Part shown: piece by piece, positions 1 to 7,443 of the stretch
Numbering within the stretch: position 1 is the stretch's first letter
How the letters are laid out: each line of letters begins with the position of its first letter
IMG/VR virus record: IMGVR_UViG_3300020428_000083
Coordinates: 1 to 23,820 of that record
Direction: 5' to 3' (one strand)
DNA length: 23,820 bases
From: a virus
Notes under the pieces: model-generated
Database searches by the model: none
What the model was told of the DNA's origin: nothing
The model's input: the letters and a program-made list of their open reading frames with translations, nothing else
Translations under genes and position numbers: made by a program

Positions 1-2
1 TA

Positions 3-1499
3 AATAGAATTCGTATTATTCCTCGCCCCGACGGTTTTCTTGATCGTAATGTAGGCTCGAGTGGAGAAGTATTCTATGACAAACAAGCAAATACTTTAAG
101 GCTATATGATGGCAAGTTAGCTGGCGGCTATACATTATTAACATCAGGAAATTTATCACAACAACTTAGTGCATCTGGAGTTGCTGTTTTAGAAAAAACT
201 GTTACTGTAGGAGTTGACACAGTAGCAAGTCAAGGATCCGGTGTATTTTATATTGACGGTGTAGAAAAACCTCAACTTAATTTAGTTAGAGGATACACGT
301 ATGTCTTTGATCAAAGCGATGCAACTAACGAAAACTATGCTAGTTTATACCACCCATTAATGTTTAGTACAGTAGAGAACGGTGAACTTGCAGGTGGTGG
401 ACATTATAATACAGGTGTTGTTTATTTGTTAGATGATGATCCTGTTACAATGGCAAAATATGTGTCAGGATTTCAAGCAGCTACTACAAGAAAAGTTTTA
501 CTTACAGTAAAAACTAGCACACCTAATTCACTTTTTTATTGGTGTCATTTTCATTTAAATCAAGGAAACAGTATTACAGTTGCAGACCCAGGAACAGGCT
601 CTGGCAGCGGTGGAGGCGGTGGATCAGCTAGTGTAGAAGTTTCTGACACAGTACCAGCTACTCCTACATCAGGTAATATATGGTTTAATAGTTCAAGTGG
701 TAGATTGTATGTATACGCAGGCGACACAGATAGTAATCAATGGGTGCAACCAACTGTGCCGGTTTTTCCAACATTTAAAACAGTAGCAATTAAAGACAGC
801 GATAGTGCTACAATAGTAGCATCATCAGTAGCTGATACACTTACCTTTGAACAAGGTACTGGAATAGATTTACAAATTAATAGTGCTACAAATACTCTTA
901 CAATTACTTCTGCTTCAAGCAGCAGTGTAGGTAATTTTAGTTTTGCATCTAGTATTATTGATACAGATGATAGTAGTAGTATTATAATTACACCCAGTGT
1001 TACAGTAAGTAGCGACTTAACTGTAGAAAATGATTTAGTTGTAAACAACACATTGTCTGCAAAACAGTTTATTAATACAAGTATAGGAGCACCAATATTA
1101 GATAGTGCATCAACACTTTCATTTGTTGCCCCAGATGGTGTATTAATAAGAGGTGAATTAAAATTAGAAAACAATAACATCACAGGCGTAGGTACAATTA
1201 ACAATGAACCTACACCTTTTATCATGGGAGTGCTAGATGGTAGCACAAACGCATGGTCAGGAGGAGGAGTTTCAGGAATAGTTGATAATGCCGTAGGCGA
1301 TCATACACTAACATTTACTTCAAATCTTGGTACCACTGTAGACGATTTCCAAGTACTTGCAACAGTGCAAGATAAAACAGCTGGCCACAGTTGTGTAATA
1401 TCAAAACCAGCTGTAAATCAAATTAGAGTTAATGTAGATAATTTATCAGGAACAGGAGTAGATTCCAAGGTATTTCTTGTAATTTATAAAACAGCATAA
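3..1499 (+). CDS. Fibre-like virion structural protein with cupredoxin-like domain (5' partial)
   Basis: The reading frame is open from base 3 and has no ATG until 360, so the true start lies upstream of the window, probably only a few codons away because the visible N-terminus (RIIPRPDGFLDR) looks like the head of such proteins. About 498 codons are visible. In order they hold a short N-terminal region, a cupredoxin-like beta domain (about 215-585; His at 351, then Cys 543, His 552 and Gln 561 in the CHFHLNQ loop), a Gly/Ser linker (about 598-630), a W-box motif (SGNIWFNSSSGRLYVY), one copy of the repeat also found in the fibre at 3124, and a beta-rich C-terminus. Low complexity and Thr/Ser/Gly richness fit a tail fibre or other surface fibre. 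Its stop overlaps the protease start by one base (TAATG), so the two are translationally coupled. The exact role and receptor are unknown. Confidence 0.75.
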   Translation, partial: NRIRIIPRPDGFLDRNVGSSGEVFYDKQANTLRLYDGKLAGGYTLLTSGNLSQQLSASGVAVLEKTVTVGVDTVASQGSGVFYIDGVEKPQLNLVRGYTYVFDQSDATNENYASLYHPLMFSTVENGELAGGGHYNTGVVYLLDDDPVTMAKYVSGFQAATTRKVLLTVKTSTPNSLFYWCHFHLNQGNSITVADPGTGSGSGGGGGSASVEVSDTVPATPTSGNIWFNSSSGRLYVYAGDTDSNQWVQPTVPVFPTFKTVAIKDSDSATIVASSVADTLTFEQGTGIDLQINSATNTLTITSASSSSVGNFSFASSIIDTDDSSSIIITPSVTVSSDLTVENDLVVNNTLSAKQFINTSIGAPILDSASTLSFVAPDGVLIRGELKLENNNITGVGTINNEPTPFIMGVLDGSTNAWSGGGVSGIVDNAVGDHTLTFTSNLGTTVDDFQVLATVQDKTAGHSCVISKPAVNQIRVNVDNLSGTGVDSKVFLVIYKTA

Positions 1500-3100
1500 T
1501 GAGTGAAAAAGAATATATTGTAGTAGTAAAAAAAGGTGTAGACTTAGAAGTATTTGATGCTGATTTAGCATCAGATACTGGTGACAGTACTATTCCTGAA
1601 AGAGCTGTTACAGTAGCAAATCCTAGACTAGGATCAAAGAGAATGACACACTGGATGCTTACAGACGATGAAGCACAAGCCCTAAAAAACGATCCAAGAG
1701 TACTTGATGTAGAAATCCCTGTTGAGCAACGCGACGATATAGTTATACACCCACGTGCAATACAAACCGGAACGTTTAACAAAACAAATTCTTCAACAGG
1801 CATTAATTGGGGTCTAAACAGATGCGTAAGTGCTTCTAATAATTGGCCTTCAACTATCACAGAAAAAGTAGCGGCTGAGTATCCTTATGCATTAGACGGT
1901 ACAGGTGTAGATGTTGTTATACAAGATAGCGGCATTGAACCTAATCATCCTGAATGGCAAGACACTAATAGCAATTCAAGATTAAAACAAATTGATTGGT
2001 TTACAGAAAGTGGTATCTCAGGAACACAATCTGCAAGTTTTTATAGTGATACAGACGGACACGGTACTCATTGTGCAGGAATTAGTGCAGGCAAAACTTA
2101 TGGCTGGGCAAAGAATGCACATATATATGCACAAAAGGTCTCAGGATTAGAAGGTCCAGCAGATAGCAGTGGTATCAGTACGGCAAACTGCTTTGATACA
2201 ATACGATTATGGCACTCTGCAAAAACTAACGGCAGACCTACAGTTGTAAACATGAGTTGGGGATATTCTACAACATTAATTGGAACCCCTGATCCTACTA
2301 GCGGTACGCATTATAATGACAACACCGGTGTTATGGATACATGGACTTATGGTGATACAGGTTATACTACAGATAACAATATTTGGCAAAATACAGGATT
2401 TGTGCCTAATCAAAGAAGCGGTAATAGAACAATACCTGTAAGACTATCAAGTGTAGATGCAGAAATAGATGATATGATTGATGCTGGAATACATGTTATA
2501 ATTGCAGCTGGAAATGATTACACAGTTAGTGCTAAAGATACTGCTACTGCCGCAGATCATTTTAATGACAGCATACAAATAGGCGGAGTAACTTATTATT
2601 ATCATAGAGGCTCTAGTCCAAGATCTACAACTAATGAAGGTTTAGTAGTGGGAAGTATAGATGCTGATCTACAAGGTGAGTCAGATAAAATTGCACCATA
2701 TTCTACAAGAGGCCCAGCAGTTGATATTCTTGCTCCTGGTTCTAACATAGTTTCAGCTTGTAGTACTGCAAGTATATACACAACGGCAGCTTACCCTCCA
2801 GATACAACTTACAAAATTACAAATATTGATGGTACGAGTTTTGCAGCTCCACAAGTTGCAGGATTAGCAGCTCTTTATTTACAAGTACTTCCAAACTTAA
2901 CTACAAGCGAATTAAAAACAAAAATACTTAATGATTCATTAAGTGTTGTATATGATAACCCTAATGCATATCAAGGTCCGCCTTTAAATTATTTAAATTA
3001 TGGTAACGGACTATACGGAACTCCAAATAAAATGATGTTTAGTAAATATGGCCGTAATTCATCTTTTGAAATAAAAGGTAGTCTTAATGTTAACATGTAA
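1499..3100 (+). CDS. Subtilisin-like serine protease (peptidase S8)
   Basis: 533 aa with a complete S8 catalytic set: Asp143 (VIQDSGIE), His188 (DGHGTHCAG), oxyanion Asn339 (IIAAGND) and Ser447 (DGTSFAAPQVAG). Residues about 5-78 look like an inhibitor-I9 propeptide (YIVVVKKG at the start, DPRVLDVEIP near the end), which in subtilisins folds the enzyme and is then cleaved. There is no signal peptide, so the product probably acts in the lysing cell or on the virion. An insertion of about 50 residues after the NMSWG strand (257-315) is longer than in secreted subtilisins. It is translationally coupled to the upstream fibre gene and followed by another fibre, so it may mature a fibre protein or digest a host surface protein. 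The family call is firm; the substrate is inference. Confidence 0.93.
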   Translation: MSEKEYIVVVKKGVDLEVFDADLASDTGDSTIPERAVTVANPRLGSKRMTHWMLTDDEAQALKNDPRVLDVEIPVEQRDDIVIHPRAIQTGTFNKTNSSTGINWGLNRCVSASNNWPSTITEKVAAEYPYALDGTGVDVVIQDSGIEPNHPEWQDTNSNSRLKQIDWFTESGISGTQSASFYSDTDGHGTHCAGISAGKTYGWAKNAHIYAQKVSGLEGPADSSGISTANCFDTIRLWHSAKTNGRPTVVNMSWGYSTTLIGTPDPTSGTHYNDNTGVMDTWTYGDTGYTTDNNIWQNTGFVPNQRSGNRTIPVRLSSVDAEIDDMIDAGIHVIIAAGNDYTVSAKDTATAADHFNDSIQIGGVTYYYHRGSSPRSTTNEGLVVGSIDADLQGESDKIAPYSTRGPAVDILAPGSNIVSACSTASIYTTAAYPPDTTYKITNIDGTSFAAPQVAGLAALYLQVLPNLTTSELKTKILNDSLSVVYDNPNAYQGPPLNYLNYGNGLYGTPNKMMFSKYGRNSSFEIKGSLNVNM

Positions 3101-3106
3101 TAAATA
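3099..3106 (+). promoter_or_regulatory. T4-like late promoter box (AATAAATA)
   Basis: AATAAATA spans the protease stop codon. If the box sits at -13 to -6 as in T4, transcription would start near 3112, just before the Shine-Dalgarno AGAGG (3113-3117) of the fibre gene at 3124. Confidence 0.6.
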
Positions 3107-3123
3107 TACAAAAGAGGTAATCA

Positions 3124-4965
3124 ATGGCTATTAATTTTCCAAATACCCCAGTAGTAGATGACATATACACAGAAGGTGGTTCATCTTGGCAATGGGACGG
3201 TACTGCGTGGAATGCTTTAGGTGCAGGTATTACACCTCCTAGTGTAGATCAATTTAAAACGTTTAATGCTGATACAGGTACTACTACAGCAAATACACAA
3301 AACGATGTGCTTACAGTAGCAGGTGGCACTGATGTAACTACTAGTATAACAGGCGATATACTAACTATTAATGCATCAGTATCTGCGGGAGACTCAAATC
3401 AAAATGCATTTAGTAATGTAGGTACCGATGCAGGAACAGTTGTTGCATCAACTACGACAGATACTTTTAATATTCAAGGTGGTACCAAAATAGCTACCCA
3501 AGCAAATGATAAAACTATCACTATTGATGTTGATAATTTAGGCATAAATGATCTAATAGACGTTGATACAGCATCAAGTGCTCCATCTAGTGGACAAGTG
3601 TTAAAATGGAACGGCGTTAATTGGGCTCCTGGAACAGATGCAACATCAGGCGGTGGTGGATCAGATGCTGATACCTTAGACGGATTTGATGGAAGTTATT
3701 ATTTAAATTATAACAATTTAAGTAACAGACCTAATATCAATAGTTTTACAACAGTTACAGTAAACGGACAAAATAACGTTGTTGCAGATGCTGCAAGTGA
3801 TACAATAACTTATGTTGCAGGCTCAGGAATTAGTCTTACTACAAATGCTGTGACAGACTCTATTACATTTGAAAACTCTGCACCAAACGTTGATCAAAAT
3901 ATTTTTAAGACTTTTAATGCAGACAGTGGCACAACAACAGCAAATTCTACAACTGATACACTAACTATAGCAGGCGGTACTGGATTAACTTCAAATCTTG
4001 TAGGAGATACACTAACTCTTAATGTAAATTCTTCGTTAAGTTTTGCAGGCGAAACAACTCTTAATGCTGGTAGTAACAATCTTAATTTAAGTACAACTAA
4101 TGGCGATGTTATGGTTAGTGCTAACGGCGGAAGAGTATCAATAGAATCAGCCGTTGGCAACTTAGAAATACTAAACACAGCAGCTAGTCCAGCAAATGTA
4201 AAAATACAATCTGCTGGCGGCGTAATTTTTAGTAACGGAACTACGCAATATATTTTTCCAGTAAATGACGGCACCGCAGACCAAGTGCTACAAACAAATG
4301 GTTCAGGTGTATTATCATTTGCAGATGTATCCGGTGGTGGTGGAGGAGAAGCTAATCAAAATGCATTTAGTACTATTGCGGTAGCAGGACAAAGTAATAT
4401 TGAAGCTGATACTGCAACAGATACATTAAATGTAGCTGCAGGTGCAGGTATTTCTCTTACTAATACTCCTGGAACAGACACAATAACAATAACAAATACA
4501 GTATCGGCAGGTGCGGCAAACTTTATACAATTAGGTGACATTGCACAGTCATTAGCATCAGGATATGGTAGTAACTTAACACCAGATCAAATATTTGAAA
4601 ATGCTATTGTTACTTTAAGAGTTGGCGCAACTGGCAACAACAGTGCATACTTGTTTAACAGTCATTACAGTGGAAACAATCCAACAATATATGCACTAAG
4701 CGGAACTACTATTGCATTTGATTTAACAGGTAGTGCAGGACATCCTTTCGAAATTCAAGATGGTACTGGCACAGCTTACAACATAGGATTAGTACACGTT
4801 GGTGGTGACGGTTCAGTTAATACAGGGTCAAATGCTCAAAATAAAGAGTTTGGAACATTATATTGGAGAATACCGGAATCAATTTCCGGCGGTTATAGAT
4901 ATCAATGTACAGCTCATGCACCAATGGTTGGTTCTATACAAGTTAAACGTTTCTCAGCTATTTAG
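3124..4965 (+). CDS. Tail fibre-like structural protein with C-terminal cupredoxin-like domain
   Basis: 613 aa, preceded by AGAGG. The N-terminus has a W-box (SSWQWDGTAWNALG, residues 20-33). Five copies of a repeat of about 42 aa follow (near residues 43-84, 95-136, 207-250, 260-302 and 413-462), with the pattern F-x-T, then Ala-Asp/Asn, DTLT, a Gly-rich turn and DTITI. Between repeats lies DADTLDGFDG plus YYLNYNNLSNRP (about 181-203), a motif frequent in tail fibres of marine T4-like phages. The last 90 residues form a cupredoxin-like domain with His540, Cys595, His598 and Met601. The gene ends seven bases inside the converging minus-strand gene. It is probably a trimeric fibre or fibre-like virion protein; which fibre is unknown. 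Confidence 0.8.
   Translation: MAINFPNTPVVDDIYTEGGSSWQWDGTAWNALGAGITPPSVDQFKTFNADTGTTTANTQNDVLTVAGGTDVTTSITGDILTINASVSAGDSNQNAFSNVGTDAGTVVASTTTDTFNIQGGTKIATQANDKTITIDVDNLGINDLIDVDTASSAPSSGQVLKWNGVNWAPGTDATSGGGGSDADTLDGFDGSYYLNYNNLSNRPNINSFTTVTVNGQNNVVADAASDTITYVAGSGISLTTNAVTDSITFENSAPNVDQNIFKTFNADSGTTTANSTTDTLTIAGGTGLTSNLVGDTLTLNVNSSLSFAGETTLNAGSNNLNLSTTNGDVMVSANGGRVSIESAVGNLEILNTAASPANVKIQSAGGVIFSNGTTQYIFPVNDGTADQVLQTNGSGVLSFADVSGGGGGEANQNAFSTIAVAGQSNIEADTATDTLNVAAGAGISLTNTPGTDTITITNTVSAGAANFIQLGDIAQSLASGYGSNLTPDQIFENAIVTLRVGATGNNSAYLFNSHYSGNNPTIYALSGTTIAFDLTGSAGHPFEIQDGTGTAYNIGLVHVGGDGSVNTGSNAQNKEFGTLYWRIPESISGGYRYQCTAHAPMVGSIQVKRFSAI
3250..4509 (+). repeat. Degenerate intragenic repeats of a fibre module
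   Basis: Five related segments of about 126 bp code for the fibre repeat. Copies 1 and 4 are the closest pair (protein KTFNADTGTTTAN versus KTFNADSGTTTAN). A perfect 19-base match lies at 3397-3415 and 4354-4372, at the start of copies 2 and 5. One more copy of the protein module lies in the upstream fibre gene near 765-925, so the repeat is shared between genes. Confidence 0.75.
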
Positions 4966-5221
4966 AATCTTTAATTATTTTTTCAATTTCAGCAACACAA
5001 TCGTGAATTTTAATTCTAGTGTCACGCAAATTTTGCGGTTTAATATAACCGTTTAGTGTTGTATCGTGTACAGTATTAACTTCGGTAGCATGTTCTTGTA
5101 GTTCAGATACTAAGTTCATTACCATGATTTTTGCTTTAGGATTATGAGTATTTTGAATAAATCTATTAAAACGTTTTAAATCGTATACAAATTTTTCTTC
5201 TTTAAATAAATCGTAAATCAT
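4958..5221 (-). CDS. Hypothetical protein, last gene of the gp14 late operon
   Basis: 87 aa and predicted mainly helical, with charged helices at both ends (KEEKFVYDLKRFNRF and EIEKIIKDSK). No family is recognised. Its start overlaps the cupin stop by four bases (ATGA), so it is coupled to that gene. Its 3' end overlaps the end of the convergent fibre gene by eight bases, and no terminator is visible between the two. Coding is supported by tight packing in the operon and normal amino-acid composition. Confidence 0.65.
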   Translation of the reverse strand: MIYDLFKEEKFVYDLKRFNRFIQNTHNPKAKIMVMNLVSELQEHATEVNTVHDTTLNGYIKPQNLRDTRIKIHDCVAEIEKIIKDSK

Positions 5222-5574
5222 TTAATATTATTTGCACTAATTACTGTAAAAACATCAGTTGGCAAAAAACTATTAGATACTTCATTAATGCTTCCTGTTG
5301 TTTCTAAACATTCCCAACTATGTGGATGTAATGGCGGAGCGTGATAAACATCTCCTTCTTTTAATTCTTTTTGTAACAATTTTCCAGACTGTGTGTCAAT
5401 AAACCTTAATAAAAATTTACCATTGTTTATAAAGAATGTTTTATTAGCATCAGAATGAAAACGTAAATCAGTCTTTGCATTTTTGTTTTCAAATAATAAA
5501 ATTTTTGCAACATATCCTGGTTGCATTGCCCAAACAAGTTCCTTGCCCCATTTATGATTGTTTACTTGACTCAT
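5218..5574 (-). CDS. Cupin-domain protein (phosphomannose-isomerase type II-like)
   Basis: 118 aa, a single small beta barrel. The N-terminus WGKELVWA and the body KTFFINNGKFLLRF ... EGDVYHAPPLHPHSWEC match cupins related to the C-terminal domain of type II mannose-6-phosphate isomerase. Of the usual metal ligands, His40 in motif 1 and His85 (or His83) in motif 2 can be seen. The usual HxH is reduced to FH and the usual Glu is not evident, so catalysis is uncertain and a sugar-binding role is possible. The Shine-Dalgarno AGGAG lies just upstream, and the gene follows the Nudix gene after 8 bases. Such cupins in phages are often linked to nucleotide-sugar or glycan modification, but the substrate here is unknown. 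Confidence 0.75.
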   Translation of the reverse strand: MSQVNNHKWGKELVWAMQPGYVAKILLFENKNAKTDLRFHSDANKTFFINNGKFLLRFIDTQSGKLLQKELKEGDVYHAPPLHPHSWECLETTGSINEVSNSFLPTDVFTVISANNIK

Positions 5575-5582
5575 GTTTTCTC

Positions 5583-6011
5583 CTATAATAAATCTATCAT
5601 TTTAAAGACAGTATCTAATTTTGTAACATTAGTTTTATTTGATAGTGTTGCTCTAAGACCTTGATGTAATGGCTTAGGCCATTTTCCAAAACTAACCCAA
5701 GCATAGCCATCATGTTCTTCATTAAGTACTGGAATAAACTCTTTTTCAATAACACAAACATATGTATGAAAAAGAAATTGTGAATCATTGCTTATAAAAG
5801 TTTCAAGAGGTATTGTTTTTTTAATAGTAACTTCACCAATTTCTTCTTTTATTTCACGTTTTAATCCCTGCCAAGCTGATTCAGTACCTTCTGTTGTACC
5901 GCCTACAAGACCAAACAAATTTGACTGTTTGCCTTTTGTTCTATGCAAAAATAGAAAACGTTTTGTATCAAGGGTGTAAAAAAGTGCACCACTACATATA
6001 ATCTGATCCAT
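5583..6011 (-). CDS. Nudix hydrolase
   Basis: 142 aa with a near-perfect Nudix box: G38, five residues, E44, seven residues, then REIKEEIG at 52-59, which binds Mg2+ and catalyses cleavage of nucleoside diphosphate-X compounds. The start at 6011 (MDQIICSGALFY) is preferred because it begins right at the first beta strand and follows the gp15 stop by 13 bases. An in-frame ATG at 6050 would add 13 residues that overlap the gp15 C-terminal codons. The gene belongs to the late operon of neck and tail-completion genes, unlike T4 NudE, which lies among early genes. Substrate (oxidised dNTP, NAD-like, nucleotide sugar or mRNA cap) cannot be read from sequence; the cupin neighbour slightly favours a sugar nucleotide. 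Confidence 0.88.
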   Translation of the reverse strand: MDQIICSGALFYTLDTKRFLFLHRTKGKQSNLFGLVGGTTEGTESAWQGLKREIKEEIGEVTIKKTIPLETFISNDSQFLFHTYVCVIEKEFIPVLNEEHDGYAWVSFGKWPKPLHQGLRATLSNKTNVTKLDTVFKMIDLL

Positions 6012-6024
6012 ACAAATAATTATC

Positions 6025-7443
6025 TTAATATTGGAATAACCAGGAGCCATTTGGATATTCGCCTTCGAAACTTAATATCCATTCATCGTTATCAAATTTG
6101 TATTGTACACCGGTATTTAGGTTAGTAGTATAAACAATATTTGCAGACGAGTCATCGGTGCTTGAATCAAATACAACGTGCCATTTAGAACCATCCCATT
6201 CAATAATATCATTTGCACCAGCTATGAAGTTTGAATTATCTGCATTTTTCCAAGCATCTGCACCATCAGTATTAGAAGAATCTCCTATAGCATCAAGTAA
6301 CAATATTCTAACACCTGCAGTTTTTAGACTCTCAGGATTGCTTTTTTGTGGATCAATTATATAATTTATTTTATTGTTATCACCAGTAGGACCATGTATT
6401 ATTGTATCAGCTGGAAAAGTATCACTGTCCCAATTTATAATTAAACGTCTTTCATCTGTTGTGTCTATTGCAACAGTGCCACTAACAACGGTGTTAATAT
6501 CTTTTCGTCTTAGTTGTATTTGTGTAACACCTGCTATGTATTTTTGCGGCACAGCTTCAAACCATGATGTCCATGTAGTTTCACCTGCAACACCATTATT
6601 CACAAGTTGTGCAGTATTACCCATTACAAGTAAGTCAAAGTCGTTGTAATTTGTACCTAATGTTCCTATAGTATTTGGATATGTAATTTTTTTAGTTGTT
6701 GTAGTAGTACCGTCTTCACTTGTTAACACTTGTCGAACTTCAGCCATACCATAATCAGTGTCAACAAGTTGTATTGTTTCGTTAAAAATATTTGTTATAA
6801 TATTTGTAATTACTCCTAAGCGTTTTACTTTTGCTGGAGGACTTATATAGATAGGTGTTTTTAATGTTAATGTTGCTACGTCAATTTCGCTCTCTGTACC
6901 CATAGGTATACTTCTACTAGTAAAATTAATTCCTTCTAAATTAACAACAGTTAAACTTGTCCAGTCTATGTAATTGTCTGTAGTTTGTATTTCTAAACTA
7001 GGATTAAACAATACTAATACTTGTTCTAGTATTTGTAATTTTTGTTCAGTATTAGTTGACCATATATCAACATTTACTGATAGCTGATAAGGTGTTGGCA
7101 TTAAACGTTCTACTGTATAATTTTTACCTTGCTTGTTTAGATATAATTGTGTGCCATCGTCATAATCTTTTTCACGTACATTAACTTTACTAATATAACT
7201 TGCATCAGCAAGACGTGCAGTGTCTAATTCTAACTCAGTCATATAAACTGCCATACGCGGAGCACTAGGAATTTTATTCTCTGAATTGTCTCTTATTATA
7301 CTACCAACTTGACGTGTTAAATCGCCGTATACAACAGGAATTTGTGTTAGGGCACCTTTACCATCCTTGTAACTAATATTGCTTACTAGCCTTACTAGTT
7401 GCGTTACATAGCGCCTTATTTGTCCGTCATAGAAATGTTGCAT
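6025..7443 (-). CDS. gp15: Tail sheath stabilizer and completion protein (T4 gp15-like)
   Basis: 472 aa. The N-terminal half has the pattern of cyanophage gp15: FYDGQIRRYVTQLVRLVSN, PVVYGDLTRQ, a long YTVERLMPTPYQL stretch, LVLFNPSLEIQTTDNYIDW and TLTLKTPIYISPPAKVKR. In T4, gp15 forms the hexamer that caps the sheath and joins it to the neck. T4 gp15 is 272 aa; the extra 200 residues here form a beta-rich C-terminal extension with W-box-like turns (IIEWDGSKWHVVF, FDNDEWILSFEG). The start overlaps the gp14 stop by one base (TAATG), so the joining proteins are made from one message. The recognised part is strong; the role of the extension is unknown. Confidence 0.88.
   Translation of the reverse strand: MQHFYDGQIRRYVTQLVRLVSNISYKDGKGALTQIPVVYGDLTRQVGSIIRDNSENKIPSAPRMAVYMTELELDTARLADASYISKVNVREKDYDDGTQLYLNKQGKNYTVERLMPTPYQLSVNVDIWSTNTEQKLQILEQVLVLFNPSLEIQTTDNYIDWTSLTVVNLEGINFTSRSIPMGTESEIDVATLTLKTPIYISPPAKVKRLGVITNIITNIFNETIQLVDTDYGMAEVRQVLTSEDGTTTTTKKITYPNTIGTLGTNYNDFDLLVMGNTAQLVNNGVAGETTWTSWFEAVPQKYIAGVTQIQLRRKDINTVVSGTVAIDTTDERRLIINWDSDTFPADTIIHGPTGDNNKINYIIDPQKSNPESLKTAGVRILLLDAIGDSSNTDGADAWKNADNSNFIAGANDIIEWDGSKWHVVFDSSTDDSSANIVYTTNLNTGVQYKFDNDEWILSFEGEYPNGSWLFQY

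Noticed and set aside
1-6. TAAATA at the window edge as a late promoter for the first gene
   Set aside because: The downstream frame has no start codon near it and the box cannot be completed without the upstream bases.
737-1246. Minus-strand ORF of 169 codons
   Set aside because: It is antisense to a clear fibre gene. Its Val/Leu/Ser-rich protein is what the reverse strand of Thr/Ser/Gly-rich repeats gives, and no promoter or ribosome site precedes it.
4873-4889. Inverted repeat CCGGAA/TTCCGG
   Set aside because: It lies inside fibre coding sequence with no T-run on either side, so it is not a convincing terminator for the convergent genes.
4799-5056. Plus-strand ORF across the fibre end and the convergent gene
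   Set aside because: It lies out of frame inside the cupredoxin domain and antisense to the 87-aa gene, with unlikely Phe/Asn-rich composition.
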